Shown here one piece after another: positions 13,853-22,060 of a DNA stretch of 37,392 nucleotides. The translations under genes and the position numbers were made by a program. Source of the DNA: DATIRA01 sp964553405 (lineage in GTDB: Bacteria; Pseudomonadota; Gammaproteobacteria; Steroidobacterales; Steroidobacteraceae); the NCBI GenBank assembly GCA_964553405.1, contig CAZKLS010000015.1:1-37392 (forward strand), in the 5' to 3' direction. The notes under the pieces were generated by a model. That model was not told the origin of the DNA. It saw nothing but the letters and a program-made list of their open reading frames with translations, and did no database searches. Within the stretch, counting starts at the first letter, position 1; each line of letters opens with the position of its first letter.

Positions 13853-14991
13853 AGTTCGATCTGCTCGCGACGGACGGCGCTGCCCGCCGGGCACGACTCA
13901 CGTTGCGGCGCGGCGTCGTCGAGACCCCGGCGTTCATGCCGGTCGGCACCTACGGCACGGTCAAGGCGATGACGCCCGAGGAGCTGCAGCAGCTCGGCGC
14001 GCAGATCGTGCTCGGCAACACCTTCCACCTGATGCTGCGGCCCGGCGTCGACGTGATCCGTGCGCACGGCGGACTGCACGCCTTCATGAACTGGCAGGGC
14101 CCGATCCTGACCGATTCCGGCGGGTTCCAGGTGTTCAGCCTCGCCGAGCTGCGCAAGCTGGGCGAGGACGGCGTCCGGTTCCGTTCGCCGGTCAACGGCG
14201 ACCCGGTGTTCCTGAGTCCCGAGATCTCGATGCAGGTGCAGACGATCCTCGACTCGGACGTCGTGATGGCCTTCGACGAATGCCCTCCGTATCCGTGTTC
14301 CGCAGGGAAGGCGCGCGAGTCGATGGAGCTCTCGATGCGCTGGGCGAGGCGCAGCCGCACGGAGTTCCTCGAGCTCGGCAACCCGAACGCGCTGTTCGGG
14401 ATCGTCCAGGGCGGAACCTGGACGGACCTGCGCAGCGAGTCGCTCGAGGCGCTGCTCGCGATCGGCTTCGAGGGCTACGCCATCGGCGGCCTGGCAGTCG
14501 GCGAGCCGGCCGCGGAGCGGGAGGGGGTGCTCGAGCAGCTCACGCCGCGGATGCCCGCCGAGCGGCCGAGGTACCTGATGGGGGTCGGGACTCCGGCCGA
14601 CCTCGTGGCAGCCGTCGCCCGGGGCGTGGACATGTTCGATTGCGTGATGCCGACCCGAAACGCCCGCAACGGCCATCTGTTCACGTCGCAGGGCGTGGTC
14701 AAGATCCGCAATTCCGGGCACCGCGCCGACACCGGGGCGCTGGATCCCGCCTGCGACTGCTATACCTGCCGGAACTACTCCCGCGCCTACCTCCGGCACC
14801 TGGACCGGTGCAACGAGATCCTCGGGGCGCGGCTCAACACGATCCACAACCTCCACTACTACCTGGGGCTGATGCAGCGCATCCGGGACGCGGTGGCGGA
14901 GCGGCGTTATGCCAGCTTCGCGGCCGGTTTCCTGGCGGGGCCGGAGGCCGGCGCAGCAGGCGACGGCAGCGCGGCCGCCACTCGGGTATAA
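13849..14991 (+). CDS. tgt: tRNA-guanine transglycosylase Tgt
   Basis: Tgt exchanges the wobble guanine of GUN-anticodon tRNAs for the queuosine precursor preQ1. The 380-residue protein has the acid/base Asp89 in DSGGFQVFSL and the zinc site Cys302, Cys304 and Cys307 (CDCYTC), with a His in NTIHN completing it. These numbers equal those of the E. coli enzyme. It overlaps queA by 4 nt. Its stop TAA lies inside the perfect TATAAT box that appears to drive yajC. This makes the end of tgt part of the next promoter, so a queA-tgt transcript and a separate yajC transcript are both plausible. The last residues (AAGDGSAAATRV) are a low-complexity tail. Confidence 0.97.
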   Translation: MKFDLLATDGAARRARLTLRRGVVETPAFMPVGTYGTVKAMTPEELQQLGAQIVLGNTFHLMLRPGVDVIRAHGGLHAFMNWQGPILTDSGGFQVFSLAELRKLGEDGVRFRSPVNGDPVFLSPEISMQVQTILDSDVVMAFDECPPYPCSAGKARESMELSMRWARRSRTEFLELGNPNALFGIVQGGTWTDLRSESLEALLAIGFEGYAIGGLAVGEPAAEREGVLEQLTPRMPAERPRYLMGVGTPADLVAAVARGVDMFDCVMPTRNARNGHLFTSQGVVKIRNSGHRADTGALDPACDCYTCRNYSRAYLRHLDRCNEILGARLNTIHNLHYYLGLMQRIRDAVAERRYASFAAGFLAGPEAGAAGDGSAAATRV

Positions 14992-14992
14992 T
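14987..14992 (+). promoter_or_regulatory. Consensus -10 element (TATAAT) for yajC-secD-secF
   Basis: A perfect TATAAT within GGGTATAATCCC covers the tgt stop codon, 50 nt before the yajC ATG. No recognisable -35 lies 16-18 nt upstream. The leader would carry an SD-like AGGAG (15029-15033). Confidence 0.5.
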
Positions 14993-15042
14993 CCCGCACC
15001 TTTTTCGACGCCCCTCGGGGCCCCAGACAGGAGTTTCACCTG

Positions 15043-15372
15043 ATGGATTGGTTGATCGCGAGCGCCTGGGCTCAGGCCGCCGGCGGGTCGCAGCCGAACG
15101 CCTTTGTCCAGCTGCTGCCCCTGATCCTGATCTTCGTCGTCTTCTATTTCCTGCTGATCCGTCCGCAGGCGAAGCGGGCCAAGGAGCACAAGGCGATGGT
15201 GGCGGCGCTGGCCGTGGGCGACGAAGTCGTCACCAGCGGCGGCATCCTCGGCAAGATCACCGAGGTCGGCGAGCAGTTCCTGACCGTGGAAGTCGCCGAA
15301 GGCGTCCGGGTCAAGGTGCAGCGTCCCACCGTCAGCAGCGTCCTTCCCAAGGGCACTCTGAAGAACGCCTGA
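15043..15372 (+). CDS. yajC: Preprotein translocase subunit YajC
   Basis: YajC is a small single-span inner-membrane subunit that associates with SecDF and SecYEG. The 109-residue protein has a short periplasmic N-terminus, one transmembrane helix (about 22-43, LPLILIFVVFYFLLIRPQAK) and a cytoplasmic domain with the signature GDEVVTSGGILGKITEV. AGGAG is 9 nt before the ATG. It is followed by secD after 18 nt and secF after another 9 nt, the standard order. A consensus TATAAT lies 50 nt upstream. Confidence 0.96.
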   Translation: MDWLIASAWAQAAGGSQPNAFVQLLPLILIFVVFYFLLIRPQAKRAKEHKAMVAALAVGDEVVTSGGILGKITEVGEQFLTVEVAEGVRVKVQRPTVSSVLPKGTLKNA

Positions 15373-15390
15373 ACCCGGGGAAGACGCTAA

Positions 15391-17250
15391 ATGCATAGTT
15401 ATCCGGCCTGGAAGATCTGGCTGGTCGCCATCGTCATGCTGGTGGCGCTGTTGCTCGCGCTGCCGAACTTCTTCGGCGAGGGGCCGGCGCTTCAGTTGTC
15501 GCGCAACGATCGTGCCGCTGTCACCGAGCAGGGACTGGACGAAGTCAACGCGGCGCTTGCGGCGAAGGGGATCCAGCCTGAGGCGGCCTGGATCGAGGAC
15601 GATCGGATGGTGCTGCGATTCGCCGAGGTCAGCGAGCAGATCGCCGCCCGCGAAGCGATCCAGCAGGCTGCGCAGGGTGAATACCTCGCGGCCCTCTCGC
15701 GGGCACCGCGCATGCCCGGCTGGATGCGCGCGATCGGCCTGAAACCGATGAGCCTCGGGCTCGACCTGCGCGGCGGCGTGTACTTCGTTTACGAGGTGGA
15801 CGTCGCCGGAGCGGTGTCGCAGCTGCTCGCGAGCATGGAGCGCGACTACCGGACGCTGCTGCGCGACGAGCGGATTCCGTTCACCGGCATCCAGAGCGAC
15901 GGGACGGACAGCGTGACGATCTCGCTGCGCAGCGGCGAGGACGTCGACAAGGTCACGTCGCTTCTGCGCCGGCAGGACCCGAACCTCGGGATCGACGGCG
16001 ACCGCTCGGCCGACGGCGGCACGGTCACGGTCCAGCTGAGCCCGGACCAGATCAGGCAGCGGCAGGACTTCGCGATCCAGCAGAACATCACGACGCTGCG
16101 CAACCGGGTGGACGAACTCGGCGTGACCGAGCCGATCGTGGCCCGGCAGGGCGTGGACCGGATCGTCGTGCAGCTGCCGGGCGTGCAGGACCCGAACGAG
16201 GCGCTGCGCGTGCTCGGCGCGACTGCGACGCTCGAGTTCCGGCTGGTGGACGACCAGAACGACGCCCTCGAGGCCGAGCGCCTGAATCGGGCTCCGCTCG
16301 GCTCGAAGCTCTACAAGACGCGGGAGGATCGCCCGGTGCTGCTCAAGCGCGACGTGATCGCCTCGGGCGAGCAGCTGGTGGACGCCAGCTCGGGATTCTC
16401 GGAAGGACAGCCCGCCGTCTACGTCAAGCTCGACGCCCGTGGCGCCGCCGAGATGCTCGAGACGACCCGGGAGAACGTCGGGCGGCCGATGGCGGTCGTG
16501 TTCATCGAGAAGAAGCGGCTGGCCGAGGACCAGCCCTGCCAGGGCGTGCGCTCGGGCAATGAATGCACCGCGGAGGAGGTGATCAGCGTCGCCACGATCC
16601 GCGGCGTGTTCAGCAGCAACTTCCAGATCACCGGCCTGCTGGCCGGCGAGGCGCGGGAACTCGCGCTGCTGCTGCGCGCCGGTTCGCTAGCGGCCCCGCT
16701 GTACATCGTCGAACAGCGCACCGTCGGCCCGAGCCTCGGGCAGGACAACATCGACCGCGGCGTGCGCGCGCTGCTGATCGGCCTGCTCGCGACGTTCGTG
16801 TTCATGGTCATCTACTACCGTGGCTTCGGCCTGATCGCCGACGCGGTGCTGCTCGCGAACGTCGTGCTGCTCACGGCGCTGCTGTCGCTGCTGCAGGCGG
16901 CGCTGTCGCTGCCGGGCATCGCCGGCATCGTGCTGACGGTCGGCATGGCCGTCGACGCGAACATCCTGATCTTCGAGCGCATCCGGGAGGAACTCCGCAA
17001 CGGCATGAGCCCGCATGCGGCGATCAACGCCGGCTTCGAGAAGGCCTTCTCCGCCATCGCGGATGCGAACGTCACGACGCTGATCGCCGGCGTGGTGCTG
17101 TTCACGTTCGGGACCGGACCGGTACGCGGCTTCGCGGTCGTGCTGTCGCTGGGCATCATCACCTCGATGTTCACCGCGATCATCGGCGGCCGGGCGCTGA
17201 TCGAGGTCCTCTGGGGCCGGCGTCGCAAGCTCGAGTCGCTGCCGATCTGA
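15391..17250 (+). CDS. secD: Protein translocase subunit SecD
   Basis: SecD, with SecF, uses the proton motive force to aid late stages of Sec-dependent export. The 619-residue protein has one N-terminal membrane helix (about 7-25), the D1 signature MSLGLDLRGGVYFVYEVD (about 117-134), a large periplasmic domain with a head region, and five C-terminal helices beginning near 444 (VRALLIGLLATFVFMVIYY) and including GIAGIVLTVGMAVDANILIFERIREEL. GGGGAAG stands upstream of the ATG at a workable distance. It is a normal full-length family member with secF beginning 9 nt downstream. Confidence 0.97.
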   Translation: MHSYPAWKIWLVAIVMLVALLLALPNFFGEGPALQLSRNDRAAVTEQGLDEVNAALAAKGIQPEAAWIEDDRMVLRFAEVSEQIAAREAIQQAAQGEYLAALSRAPRMPGWMRAIGLKPMSLGLDLRGGVYFVYEVDVAGAVSQLLASMERDYRTLLRDERIPFTGIQSDGTDSVTISLRSGEDVDKVTSLLRRQDPNLGIDGDRSADGGTVTVQLSPDQIRQRQDFAIQQNITTLRNRVDELGVTEPIVARQGVDRIVVQLPGVQDPNEALRVLGATATLEFRLVDDQNDALEAERLNRAPLGSKLYKTREDRPVLLKRDVIASGEQLVDASSGFSEGQPAVYVKLDARGAAEMLETTRENVGRPMAVVFIEKKRLAEDQPCQGVRSGNECTAEEVISVATIRGVFSSNFQITGLLAGEARELALLLRAGSLAAPLYIVEQRTVGPSLGQDNIDRGVRALLIGLLATFVFMVIYYRGFGLIADAVLLANVVLLTALLSLLQAALSLPGIAGIVLTVGMAVDANILIFERIREELRNGMSPHAAINAGFEKAFSAIADANVTTLIAGVVLFTFGTGPVRGFAVVLSLGIITSMFTAIIGGRALIEVLWGRRRKLESLPI

Positions 17251-17259
17251 GGGCGCATC

Positions 17260-18198
17260 ATGGAATTCTTTTCGCACAAGACCCGGTTCCCGTTCATGGC
17301 CACCCGCAAGCGGTGGTACGTGGTCTCGGCCGTGATCATCCTCACCGCGCTGGCCTCGCTGGCGATCCGCGGGCTCAATTTCGGCATCGACTTCACCGGC
17401 GGCGTCGAACTCGAGATCGGCTTCCCCCAGGACGCGGACCTGCAGCAGGTGCGCGCCTCGCTGGAGCGGGCCGGCTACGGCGACGCGGTCGTGCAGAGCT
17501 TCGGCAATGCGCAGGACGTGCTGGTCAGGCTGCTACCGCGGGAAGGCGCGCAGGACGTCAACCAGCTGGCGCAGTCGGTGCTCGGCGCGATCAAGGCCGA
17601 CGCGGCCGGCGTGGAGTTGCGCCGCACCGAGGTGGTCGGGCCGCAGGTGGGCAAGGAGCTGGCGGAGAAAGGCGCGCTGGCGGTGCTGTTCACGTTCCTG
17701 CTGATCCTCGCCTACGTCGCCTTCCGCTTCCAGTGGAAGCTCGGCGTCGGGGCCATCATCGCCGCGATGCACGACCCGATCATCATCCTCGGCGTCTTCT
17801 CTCTGACCGGGATGACATTCGACCTGCCGGCGCTGGCCGCGATCCTGGCCGTGATCGGCTATTCGCTCAACGACACGGTCGTCGTGTTCGACCGCATCCG
17901 CGAGCGCTTCCTGTCGATGCGCAAGGGCACGCCCGAGCAGGTGATGGACACGGCGATCAACGAGACGCTCTCGCGCACGATCATGACCAGCGGCACGACG
18001 ATGCTCACGGTGCTGGCCCTGCTCTTTTTCGGCGGCGAGATCCTGCGGGGATTCGCGACGGCGCTCGCGATCGGCATCGTGGTCGGTACCTATTCCTCCA
18101 TCTACATCGCCAGCGCGACCGCGCTGGACCTCAAGCTCACGGCGCGTGACCTGATGCCCGTGCAGAAGGAGAAGGACGCGGTCGACGAGCTGCCCTGA
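17260..18198 (+). CDS. secF: Protein translocase subunit SecF
   Basis: SecF pairs with SecD in the inner membrane. The 312-residue protein shows a first membrane helix (about 20-38), the signature GLNFGIDFTGGVELEIGFP (about 38-56), a periplasmic domain and five further helices, with the conserved VIGYSLNDTVVVFDRIRERF near 204-223. It starts 9 nt after secD. Its stop lies in the loop of a CTGCCC/GGGCAG hairpin at 18190-18205, which may end or attenuate the yajC-secD-secF message before the terC-like gene. Confidence 0.97.
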   Translation: MEFFSHKTRFPFMATRKRWYVVSAVIILTALASLAIRGLNFGIDFTGGVELEIGFPQDADLQQVRASLERAGYGDAVVQSFGNAQDVLVRLLPREGAQDVNQLAQSVLGAIKADAAGVELRRTEVVGPQVGKELAEKGALAVLFTFLLILAYVAFRFQWKLGVGAIIAAMHDPIIILGVFSLTGMTFDLPALAAILAVIGYSLNDTVVVFDRIRERFLSMRKGTPEQVMDTAINETLSRTIMTSGTTMLTVLALLFFGGEILRGFATALAIGIVVGTYSSIYIASATALDLKLTARDLMPVQKEKDAVDELP

Positions 18199-18205
18199 GG
18201 GGCAG
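18190..18205 (+). terminator. Hairpin over the secF stop codon
   Basis: CTGCCC pairs with GGGCAG around the 4-nt loop TGAG, which holds the TGA stop. There is no U-tract, so termination is uncertain; it may act as a processing or stability element between secF and the TerC-family gene. Confidence 0.3.
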
Positions 18206-18220
18206 GGTGAGCCCATGAGC

Positions 18221-18237
18221 CTCCTCAGGCGCAGGAG
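18221..18237 (+). promoter_or_regulatory. Hairpin sequestering the ribosome-binding site of the terC-like gene
   Basis: CTCCT (18221-18225) can pair with AGGAG (18233-18237) around the 7-nt loop CAGGCGC. AGGAG is the Shine-Dalgarno site 6 nt before the ATG at 18244, so folding would hide it. This is seen in the sequence; regulatory use is inference. Confidence 0.35.
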
Positions 18238-18243
18238 CCCGTA

Positions 18244-19218
18244 ATGGGGCTCGTCTGGGGGGGCTTCCTCGTCTTCTTCCTGGCGCTGCTGGTCTTCGAC
18301 CTCAGCGTGCTGCATCGCGAGGCGGCGGAGCTCTCGGTCCGCCAGGCGCTGTTCTGGACCATGGTCTGGGTCAGCGTCGCGATGTCATTCAACGTGGTGG
18401 TCTACGGCCTGTACGAGCACGGCTGGTTCGGCTTCGTGCCCGGGCCGGGCGTCGACGGTGGCGCCGATGCCGTCGTGCAGTTCATCACCGGCTACCTGCT
18501 CGAGTGGTCGCTGTCGGTCGACAACATCTTCGTCATCGCGCTGATTTTTGCCTACCTGCGAATTCCGGCGCTGTATCAGTACCGGGTCCTGTTCTGGGGC
18601 ATCGTCGGCGCGATCGTGCTGCGCGGACTGATGATCGCTGCCGGGACGACGCTGCTGCACTACTTCGACTGGATGTTCTACGTCTTCGGGGCGATCCTGC
18701 TGATCTCGGCGCTGCGCATGCTGCGCGAGGACGACGAGAAGATCGACTTCGAGCGCAGCATCCCGGCGCGGCTGGTGCGGCGCTTCGTGCCGGTGACCGA
18801 GGAGCTCGAGCGGGCGCGGTTCTTCGTCCGCCGCCAGGGCACGCTGTACGCGACGCCGCTGTTTGTCGCGCTGGTGATGGTGGAGCTGACCGACGTCGTG
18901 TTCGCGGTGGACTCGATACCGGCGATCCTGGCCGTGACCCGCGATCCGTTCCTGGTTTTCACCTCGAACGCCTTCGCGATCCTCGGCTTGCGCTCGCTGT
19001 ACTTCGCCGTCGCGGGGTTGATGGCGATGTTCCGCTACCTGAAGTACAGCCTGGTGTTCATCCTCGCGTTCGTCGGCGTGAAGATGATGCTCGCGAGCCG
19101 CTTCCACGTGCCGAACCTGGTGTCGCTCGGCATCATCCTGGGCACGCTGCTCGGCGGCATCCTCGCGTCGCTGTGGGTGACGCGGCGCGAGAACCGCCGG
19201 ATCCTGCCGCCGCAGTGA
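18244..19218 (+). CDS. TerC-family integral membrane protein (Alx-like)
   Basis: This 324-residue polytopic inner-membrane protein belongs to the TerC/Alx family, linked to tellurite response, pH response and manganese export during metalation of secreted proteins. About nine hydrophobic helices are visible. Family marks are LEWSLSVDNIFVIALIFAYLRIP (about 83-105), the second acidic motif LVMVELTDVVFAVDSIPAILAVTRDPFLVFTSNAFAILGLRSLYF (about 214-258), and GVKMMLAS. The Asp/Glu residues in these segments are expected to bind metal. AGGAG lies 6 nt before the ATG but inside a potential hairpin. It follows secF by 45 nt. The link to secDF fits the idea that TerC proteins serve exported metalloproteins, though that is inference. 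The terC or alx symbol is not assigned. Confidence 0.92.
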   Translation: MGLVWGGFLVFFLALLVFDLSVLHREAAELSVRQALFWTMVWVSVAMSFNVVVYGLYEHGWFGFVPGPGVDGGADAVVQFITGYLLEWSLSVDNIFVIALIFAYLRIPALYQYRVLFWGIVGAIVLRGLMIAAGTTLLHYFDWMFYVFGAILLISALRMLREDDEKIDFERSIPARLVRRFVPVTEELERARFFVRRQGTLYATPLFVALVMVELTDVVFAVDSIPAILAVTRDPFLVFTSNAFAILGLRSLYFAVAGLMAMFRYLKYSLVFILAFVGVKMMLASRFHVPNLVSLGIILGTLLGGILASLWVTRRENRRILPPQ

Positions 19219-19220
19219 GC

Positions 19221-19242
19221 GCGCGGCTGCGCACGGCCGCGC
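19221..19242. terminator. Hairpin between convergent terC-like gene and suhB
   Basis: GCGCGGC-N8-GCCGCGC forms a perfect 7-bp stem in the 37-nt gap between two convergent stops. It could serve both strands; no U-tract is present. Confidence 0.4.
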
Positions 19243-19255
19243 CGCAGGTCCGTGC

Positions 19256-20056
19256 TCAGTCCTCGCGCAGGTCGGCCGGGACCAGCGGCCCCAGCGCTTC
19301 GACCATTTCCTCGTAGACCTTCGGGCTGCCGGCGATGATGTTGCCCCTCTGGCGGTACTCCCCTCCGGTCAGCGTGCCGACCCGCCCGCCCGCTTCGGTG
19401 ATCAGCAGCGTCCCGGCCGCCGTATCCCAGGCATTCAACCCGATCTCCCAGAAGCCGTCGATGCGTCCCGCGGCCAGGTAGGCCAGGTCGAGCGAGGCCG
19501 CGCCGGGCCGCCGGATGCCGGCCGTCCGCTCCATCACCAGTCGCAGCATCGACAGGTATTCGTCCATCCAGCGTGCATTGGCGCGATAGGGGAAGCCGGT
19601 GCCGATCAGGGCGCCCTCCAGCGAGGCCTGCTTGCTGACCCGGATCTTCCGTCCGTCGAGCTGAGCGCCGTCGCCCCGGGAGGCGGTGAAAAGTTCCTGC
19701 CGCATCGGGTCGTAGACGACGGCGTGCTCCATGCGCCCGCGATACTGCACCGCGATCGACACCGCGAAGACCGGGAAGCCGTGCAGAAAGTTGGTCGTGC
19801 CGTCGAGCGGGTCGATGATCCAGAGGAAGTCGTCGCCCCCGCTGCGGCCGCTTTCCTCGCCGAGGAAGCCGTGGTCCGGATGCGTGCGGCGGATCGTCTC
19901 GATGATGTCCCGCTCGGCCAGATGGTCGATTTCCGAGACGAAATCGTTCCGGCTCTTGGACCGCACTCCCAGTGACGGAACGCGGTCCACGTTACGGACG
20001 ATCAGGTCTCCCGCGCGACGTGCGGCACGAACGGCGATGTTGAGAAGTGGCTGCAT
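19256..20056 (-). CDS. suhB: Inositol-1-monophosphatase SuhB
   Basis: SuhB is a magnesium-dependent inositol monophosphatase that also works as an rRNA transcription antitermination factor in E. coli. The 266-residue length is normal. Metal-binding motifs are GEESG (near 67), WIIDPLDGTTNF (near 80-91) and WDTAAGTLLITEAGG (near 210-224). The start MQPLLNIAVRAARRAG at 20056 matches the family; the frame is open further upstream but crosses the divergent trmJ gene. Divergence from trmJ is the classical gammaproteobacterial order, and the two genes share a symmetric -10-like element. Confidence 0.95.
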   Translation of the reverse strand: MQPLLNIAVRAARRAGDLIVRNVDRVPSLGVRSKSRNDFVSEIDHLAERDIIETIRRTHPDHGFLGEESGRSGGDDFLWIIDPLDGTTNFLHGFPVFAVSIAVQYRGRMEHAVVYDPMRQELFTASRGDGAQLDGRKIRVSKQASLEGALIGTGFPYRANARWMDEYLSMLRLVMERTAGIRRPGAASLDLAYLAAGRIDGFWEIGLNAWDTAAGTLLITEAGGRVGTLTGGEYRQRGNIIAGSPKVYEEMVEALGPLVPADLRED

Positions 20057-20124
20057 CAGGGCTGGTTCGCGGTGATCCGCTACGCGTGGCAGAGAGCTCC
20101 GGCAGCGATCCGCCGGCGGGCCAG

Positions 20125-20131
20125 TAGAATA
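20125..20131. promoter_or_regulatory. Symmetric -10-like element shared by trmJ and suhB
   Basis: TAGAATA reads TAGAAT on the plus strand (20125-20130, 8 nt before the trmJ ATG) and TATTCT on the minus strand (20131-20126, 69 nt before the suhB ATG). Both resemble -10 boxes, so RNA polymerase might start in either direction from one site. No -35 is clear on either strand. Confidence 0.4.
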
Positions 20132-20138
20132 CCAGAGC

Positions 20139-20888
20139 ATGTCTCCGCGTATCGTTCTCGTCGGCACCTCGCACCCGGGCAACATCGGCTCGGTCGCGCG
20201 CGCCATGAAGACGATGGGACTCGAGGACCTGTACCTGGTGGCGCCGGAGAGGTTCCCGGCCGACGAGGCGACCGCGATGGCTGCGAACGCGACCGACATC
20301 CTCGACCGGGCGCGCGTCTGCAGCGAACTGCGTGAGGCCGTCGGCGACTGCGGCCTGGTCGTCGGCACGACCGCGAGACCGCGCCAGATGGCGTGGCGGG
20401 TCCTCGAGCCGCGCGAGGCGGCGGTCGAGATCTGCAGGGCCGCCGCGACCGGCGAGGTCGCGCTGCTGTTCGGCAGCGAGCGGTCGGGACTGACGAACCA
20501 GGAGATCGAGCAGTGCCAGGTGCTGGTGACGATCCCGACAGGCTCGCAATACGCCTCGCTGAACCTGGCGATGGCGGTCCAGGTGCTCGCCTACGAGGTC
20601 CTGATCGCCTCACGGGACGGCAGGGCCGGTGACGGGCAGAAGGTGCCGCTCGCGACCGCGGCCGAAATGGAAAAGCTGTACGAGCAGCTCGAGCAGGTCC
20701 TCGAGGAGATCGACTTCCGCGACCGCACGGGCTCGGGCCAGCTGATGCTCCGGCTGCGGCGGCTGCTGAACCGGGCGGTGCCCGACCAGAACGAGGCCAA
20801 TATCCTGCGAGGAATACTGACCGCCGTGCAGGGGCGCCGGCGTCGGGCCGGCGCCCCGCATCACGGGCCGGGAGGCAGGCGACGATGA
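20139..20888 (+). CDS. trmJ: tRNA (cytidine/uridine-2'-O)-methyltransferase TrmJ
   Basis: TrmJ is a SPOUT-class enzyme that 2'-O-methylates nucleotide 32 of several tRNAs using S-adenosylmethionine. The 249-residue protein begins MSPRIVLVGTSHPGNIGSVARAMKTMGL, with the Asn15/Arg21 region of motif 1 visible. The knot region holds LLFGSERSGLTNQEI (about 109-123) and IPTGSQYASLNLAMAVQVLAYE (about 131-152). The C-terminal tail dimerises. There is almost no leader: a TAGAAT box ends 8 nt before the ATG. Its stop overlaps the iscS start by 4 nt, so the tRNA methylase and the sulfur-donating desulfurase are translationally coupled here. Confidence 0.95.
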   Translation: MSPRIVLVGTSHPGNIGSVARAMKTMGLEDLYLVAPERFPADEATAMAANATDILDRARVCSELREAVGDCGLVVGTTARPRQMAWRVLEPREAAVEICRAAATGEVALLFGSERSGLTNQEIEQCQVLVTIPTGSQYASLNLAMAVQVLAYEVLIASRDGRAGDGQKVPLATAAEMEKLYEQLEQVLEEIDFRDRTGSGQLMLRLRRLLNRAVPDQNEANILRGILTAVQGRRRRAGAPHHGPGGRRR

Positions 20889-22060
20889 GCACAGTGATCT
20901 ACCTCGACAACGCGGCCACGACTCCGGTCGACCCCGGGGTCGTCGAGGCGATGCTCGAGTGTCTCGGAGCCGACGGCGACTTCGCGAACCCTTCGGCGAC
21001 GGGACACGAGCCGGGGCGGCGCGCCCGGGCCAGGGTGGAGCAGGCGCGGGCCGAGGTGGCCGCGCTGGTCGGCGCGGCGCAGGACGAGGTGCTGTGGACC
21101 TCCGGAGCGACCGAGGCGGACAACCTCGCCCTGTTCGGCGCCGCCCGGTTCTACCGCGAGCGCGGCCGGCACATCGTGACCTCGCGCAGCGAGCATCCGG
21201 CCGTGCTCGATCCCTGCCGACGGCTCGAGCGCGAAGGGTTCGAGGTCAGTTACCTGCTGCCGCAGCCGAACGGTATCGTCGAGCCCTGGCAGGTCGAGGA
21301 GGCGCTGCGCCCGGAGACGGTGATGGTCTCGCTGATGCACGTCAACAACGAAACCGGCGTCCGCCAGGACGTCGGCGCGGTGGGGCGGCTCTGCCGGGAG
21401 CGCGGCGTGATCTGCCACGTGGACGCGGCGCAGAGCGCCGGAAAGCTGCCGCTCGATTTCGCAGCCGACTGTATCGACCTGCTGTCGTTGACGGCGCACA
21501 AGGTCCACGGTCCGAAGGGGGTCGGTGCGCTCTGCGTGCGGCGCGAGCCGCGCCTCGGTCTGGTGCCGCTCGTCTTTGGCGGCGGCCAGGAACGCGGCCT
21601 GCGCTCCGGGACCGTGCCGACGCACCAGGTCGTCGGCATGGGGGCCGCCTACCGCATCGCCGGGGAGCGGCTCGTCGAGGACGCGGCCCGCATCACGGCG
21701 CTGCGCGTGCGACTCTGGCAGTCGCTGAGCCGGTTGCCCGGTACGCTGCTGAACGGTGATCCCGAGCGGCGCGCACCGGGTATCCTGAGCGTCAGCATCG
21801 AGGGCGTCGAGGGCGAGAGTCTGCTGGCCGCGCTCGCGGACCTCGCGGTCGCCTCCGGCTCGGCCTGCGCGGCTGCGAGCGGCGAGCCCTCCTACGTGCT
21901 GCGGGCCCTCGGGCGCGACGACCAGCTTGCGCAGAGCTCGCTGCGGCTGAGCCTCGGGCGCTTCACGACCGCCGAGGAGGTGGATCTTGCCGCCGGCCGC
22001 GTGGTCGAGGAAGTGACCCGCCTGCGTTCGATCGCGCCGGGATGGAGCGGCGGCGGCTGA
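20885..22060 (+). CDS. iscS: Cysteine desulfurase IscS
   Basis: IscS releases sulfur from cysteine as an enzyme persulfide for Fe-S clusters, tRNA thiolation and other uses. The 391-residue PLP enzyme shows the cofactor Lys206 in TAHKVHGPKG, His104 in SRSEHPAVL, Asp180 in CHVDAAQSAG and the catalytic Cys328 in GSACAAASGEPSYVLRALG; the Lys and Cys numbers equal those of E. coli IscS. The loop after the Cys is CAAASGEPS rather than CTSASLEPS. The C-terminal tail lacks the usual EWAHH-type end and closes with WSGGG. It overlaps trmJ by 4 nt and the IscU-like gene by 1 nt. iscR, hscB, hscA and fdx are absent nearby, so this is a reduced isc locus. Confidence 0.92.
   Translation: MSTVIYLDNAATTPVDPGVVEAMLECLGADGDFANPSATGHEPGRRARARVEQARAEVAALVGAAQDEVLWTSGATEADNLALFGAARFYRERGRHIVTSRSEHPAVLDPCRRLEREGFEVSYLLPQPNGIVEPWQVEEALRPETVMVSLMHVNNETGVRQDVGAVGRLCRERGVICHVDAAQSAGKLPLDFAADCIDLLSLTAHKVHGPKGVGALCVRREPRLGLVPLVFGGGQERGLRSGTVPTHQVVGMGAAYRIAGERLVEDAARITALRVRLWQSLSRLPGTLLNGDPERRAPGILSVSIEGVEGESLLAALADLAVASGSACAAASGEPSYVLRALGRDDQLAQSSLRLSLGRFTTAEEVDLAAGRVVEEVTRLRSIAPGWSGGG

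Noticed and set aside
11705..13894. 729-residue minus-strand open frame opposite the PDZ gene and queA
   Set aside because: It lies antisense to recognised genes, has low-complexity composition and no recognisable domain.
18199..18243. yybP-ykoY manganese riboswitch before the TerC-family gene
   Set aside because: The gap is only 45 nt, far shorter than that riboswitch, and its conserved core sequences are absent.
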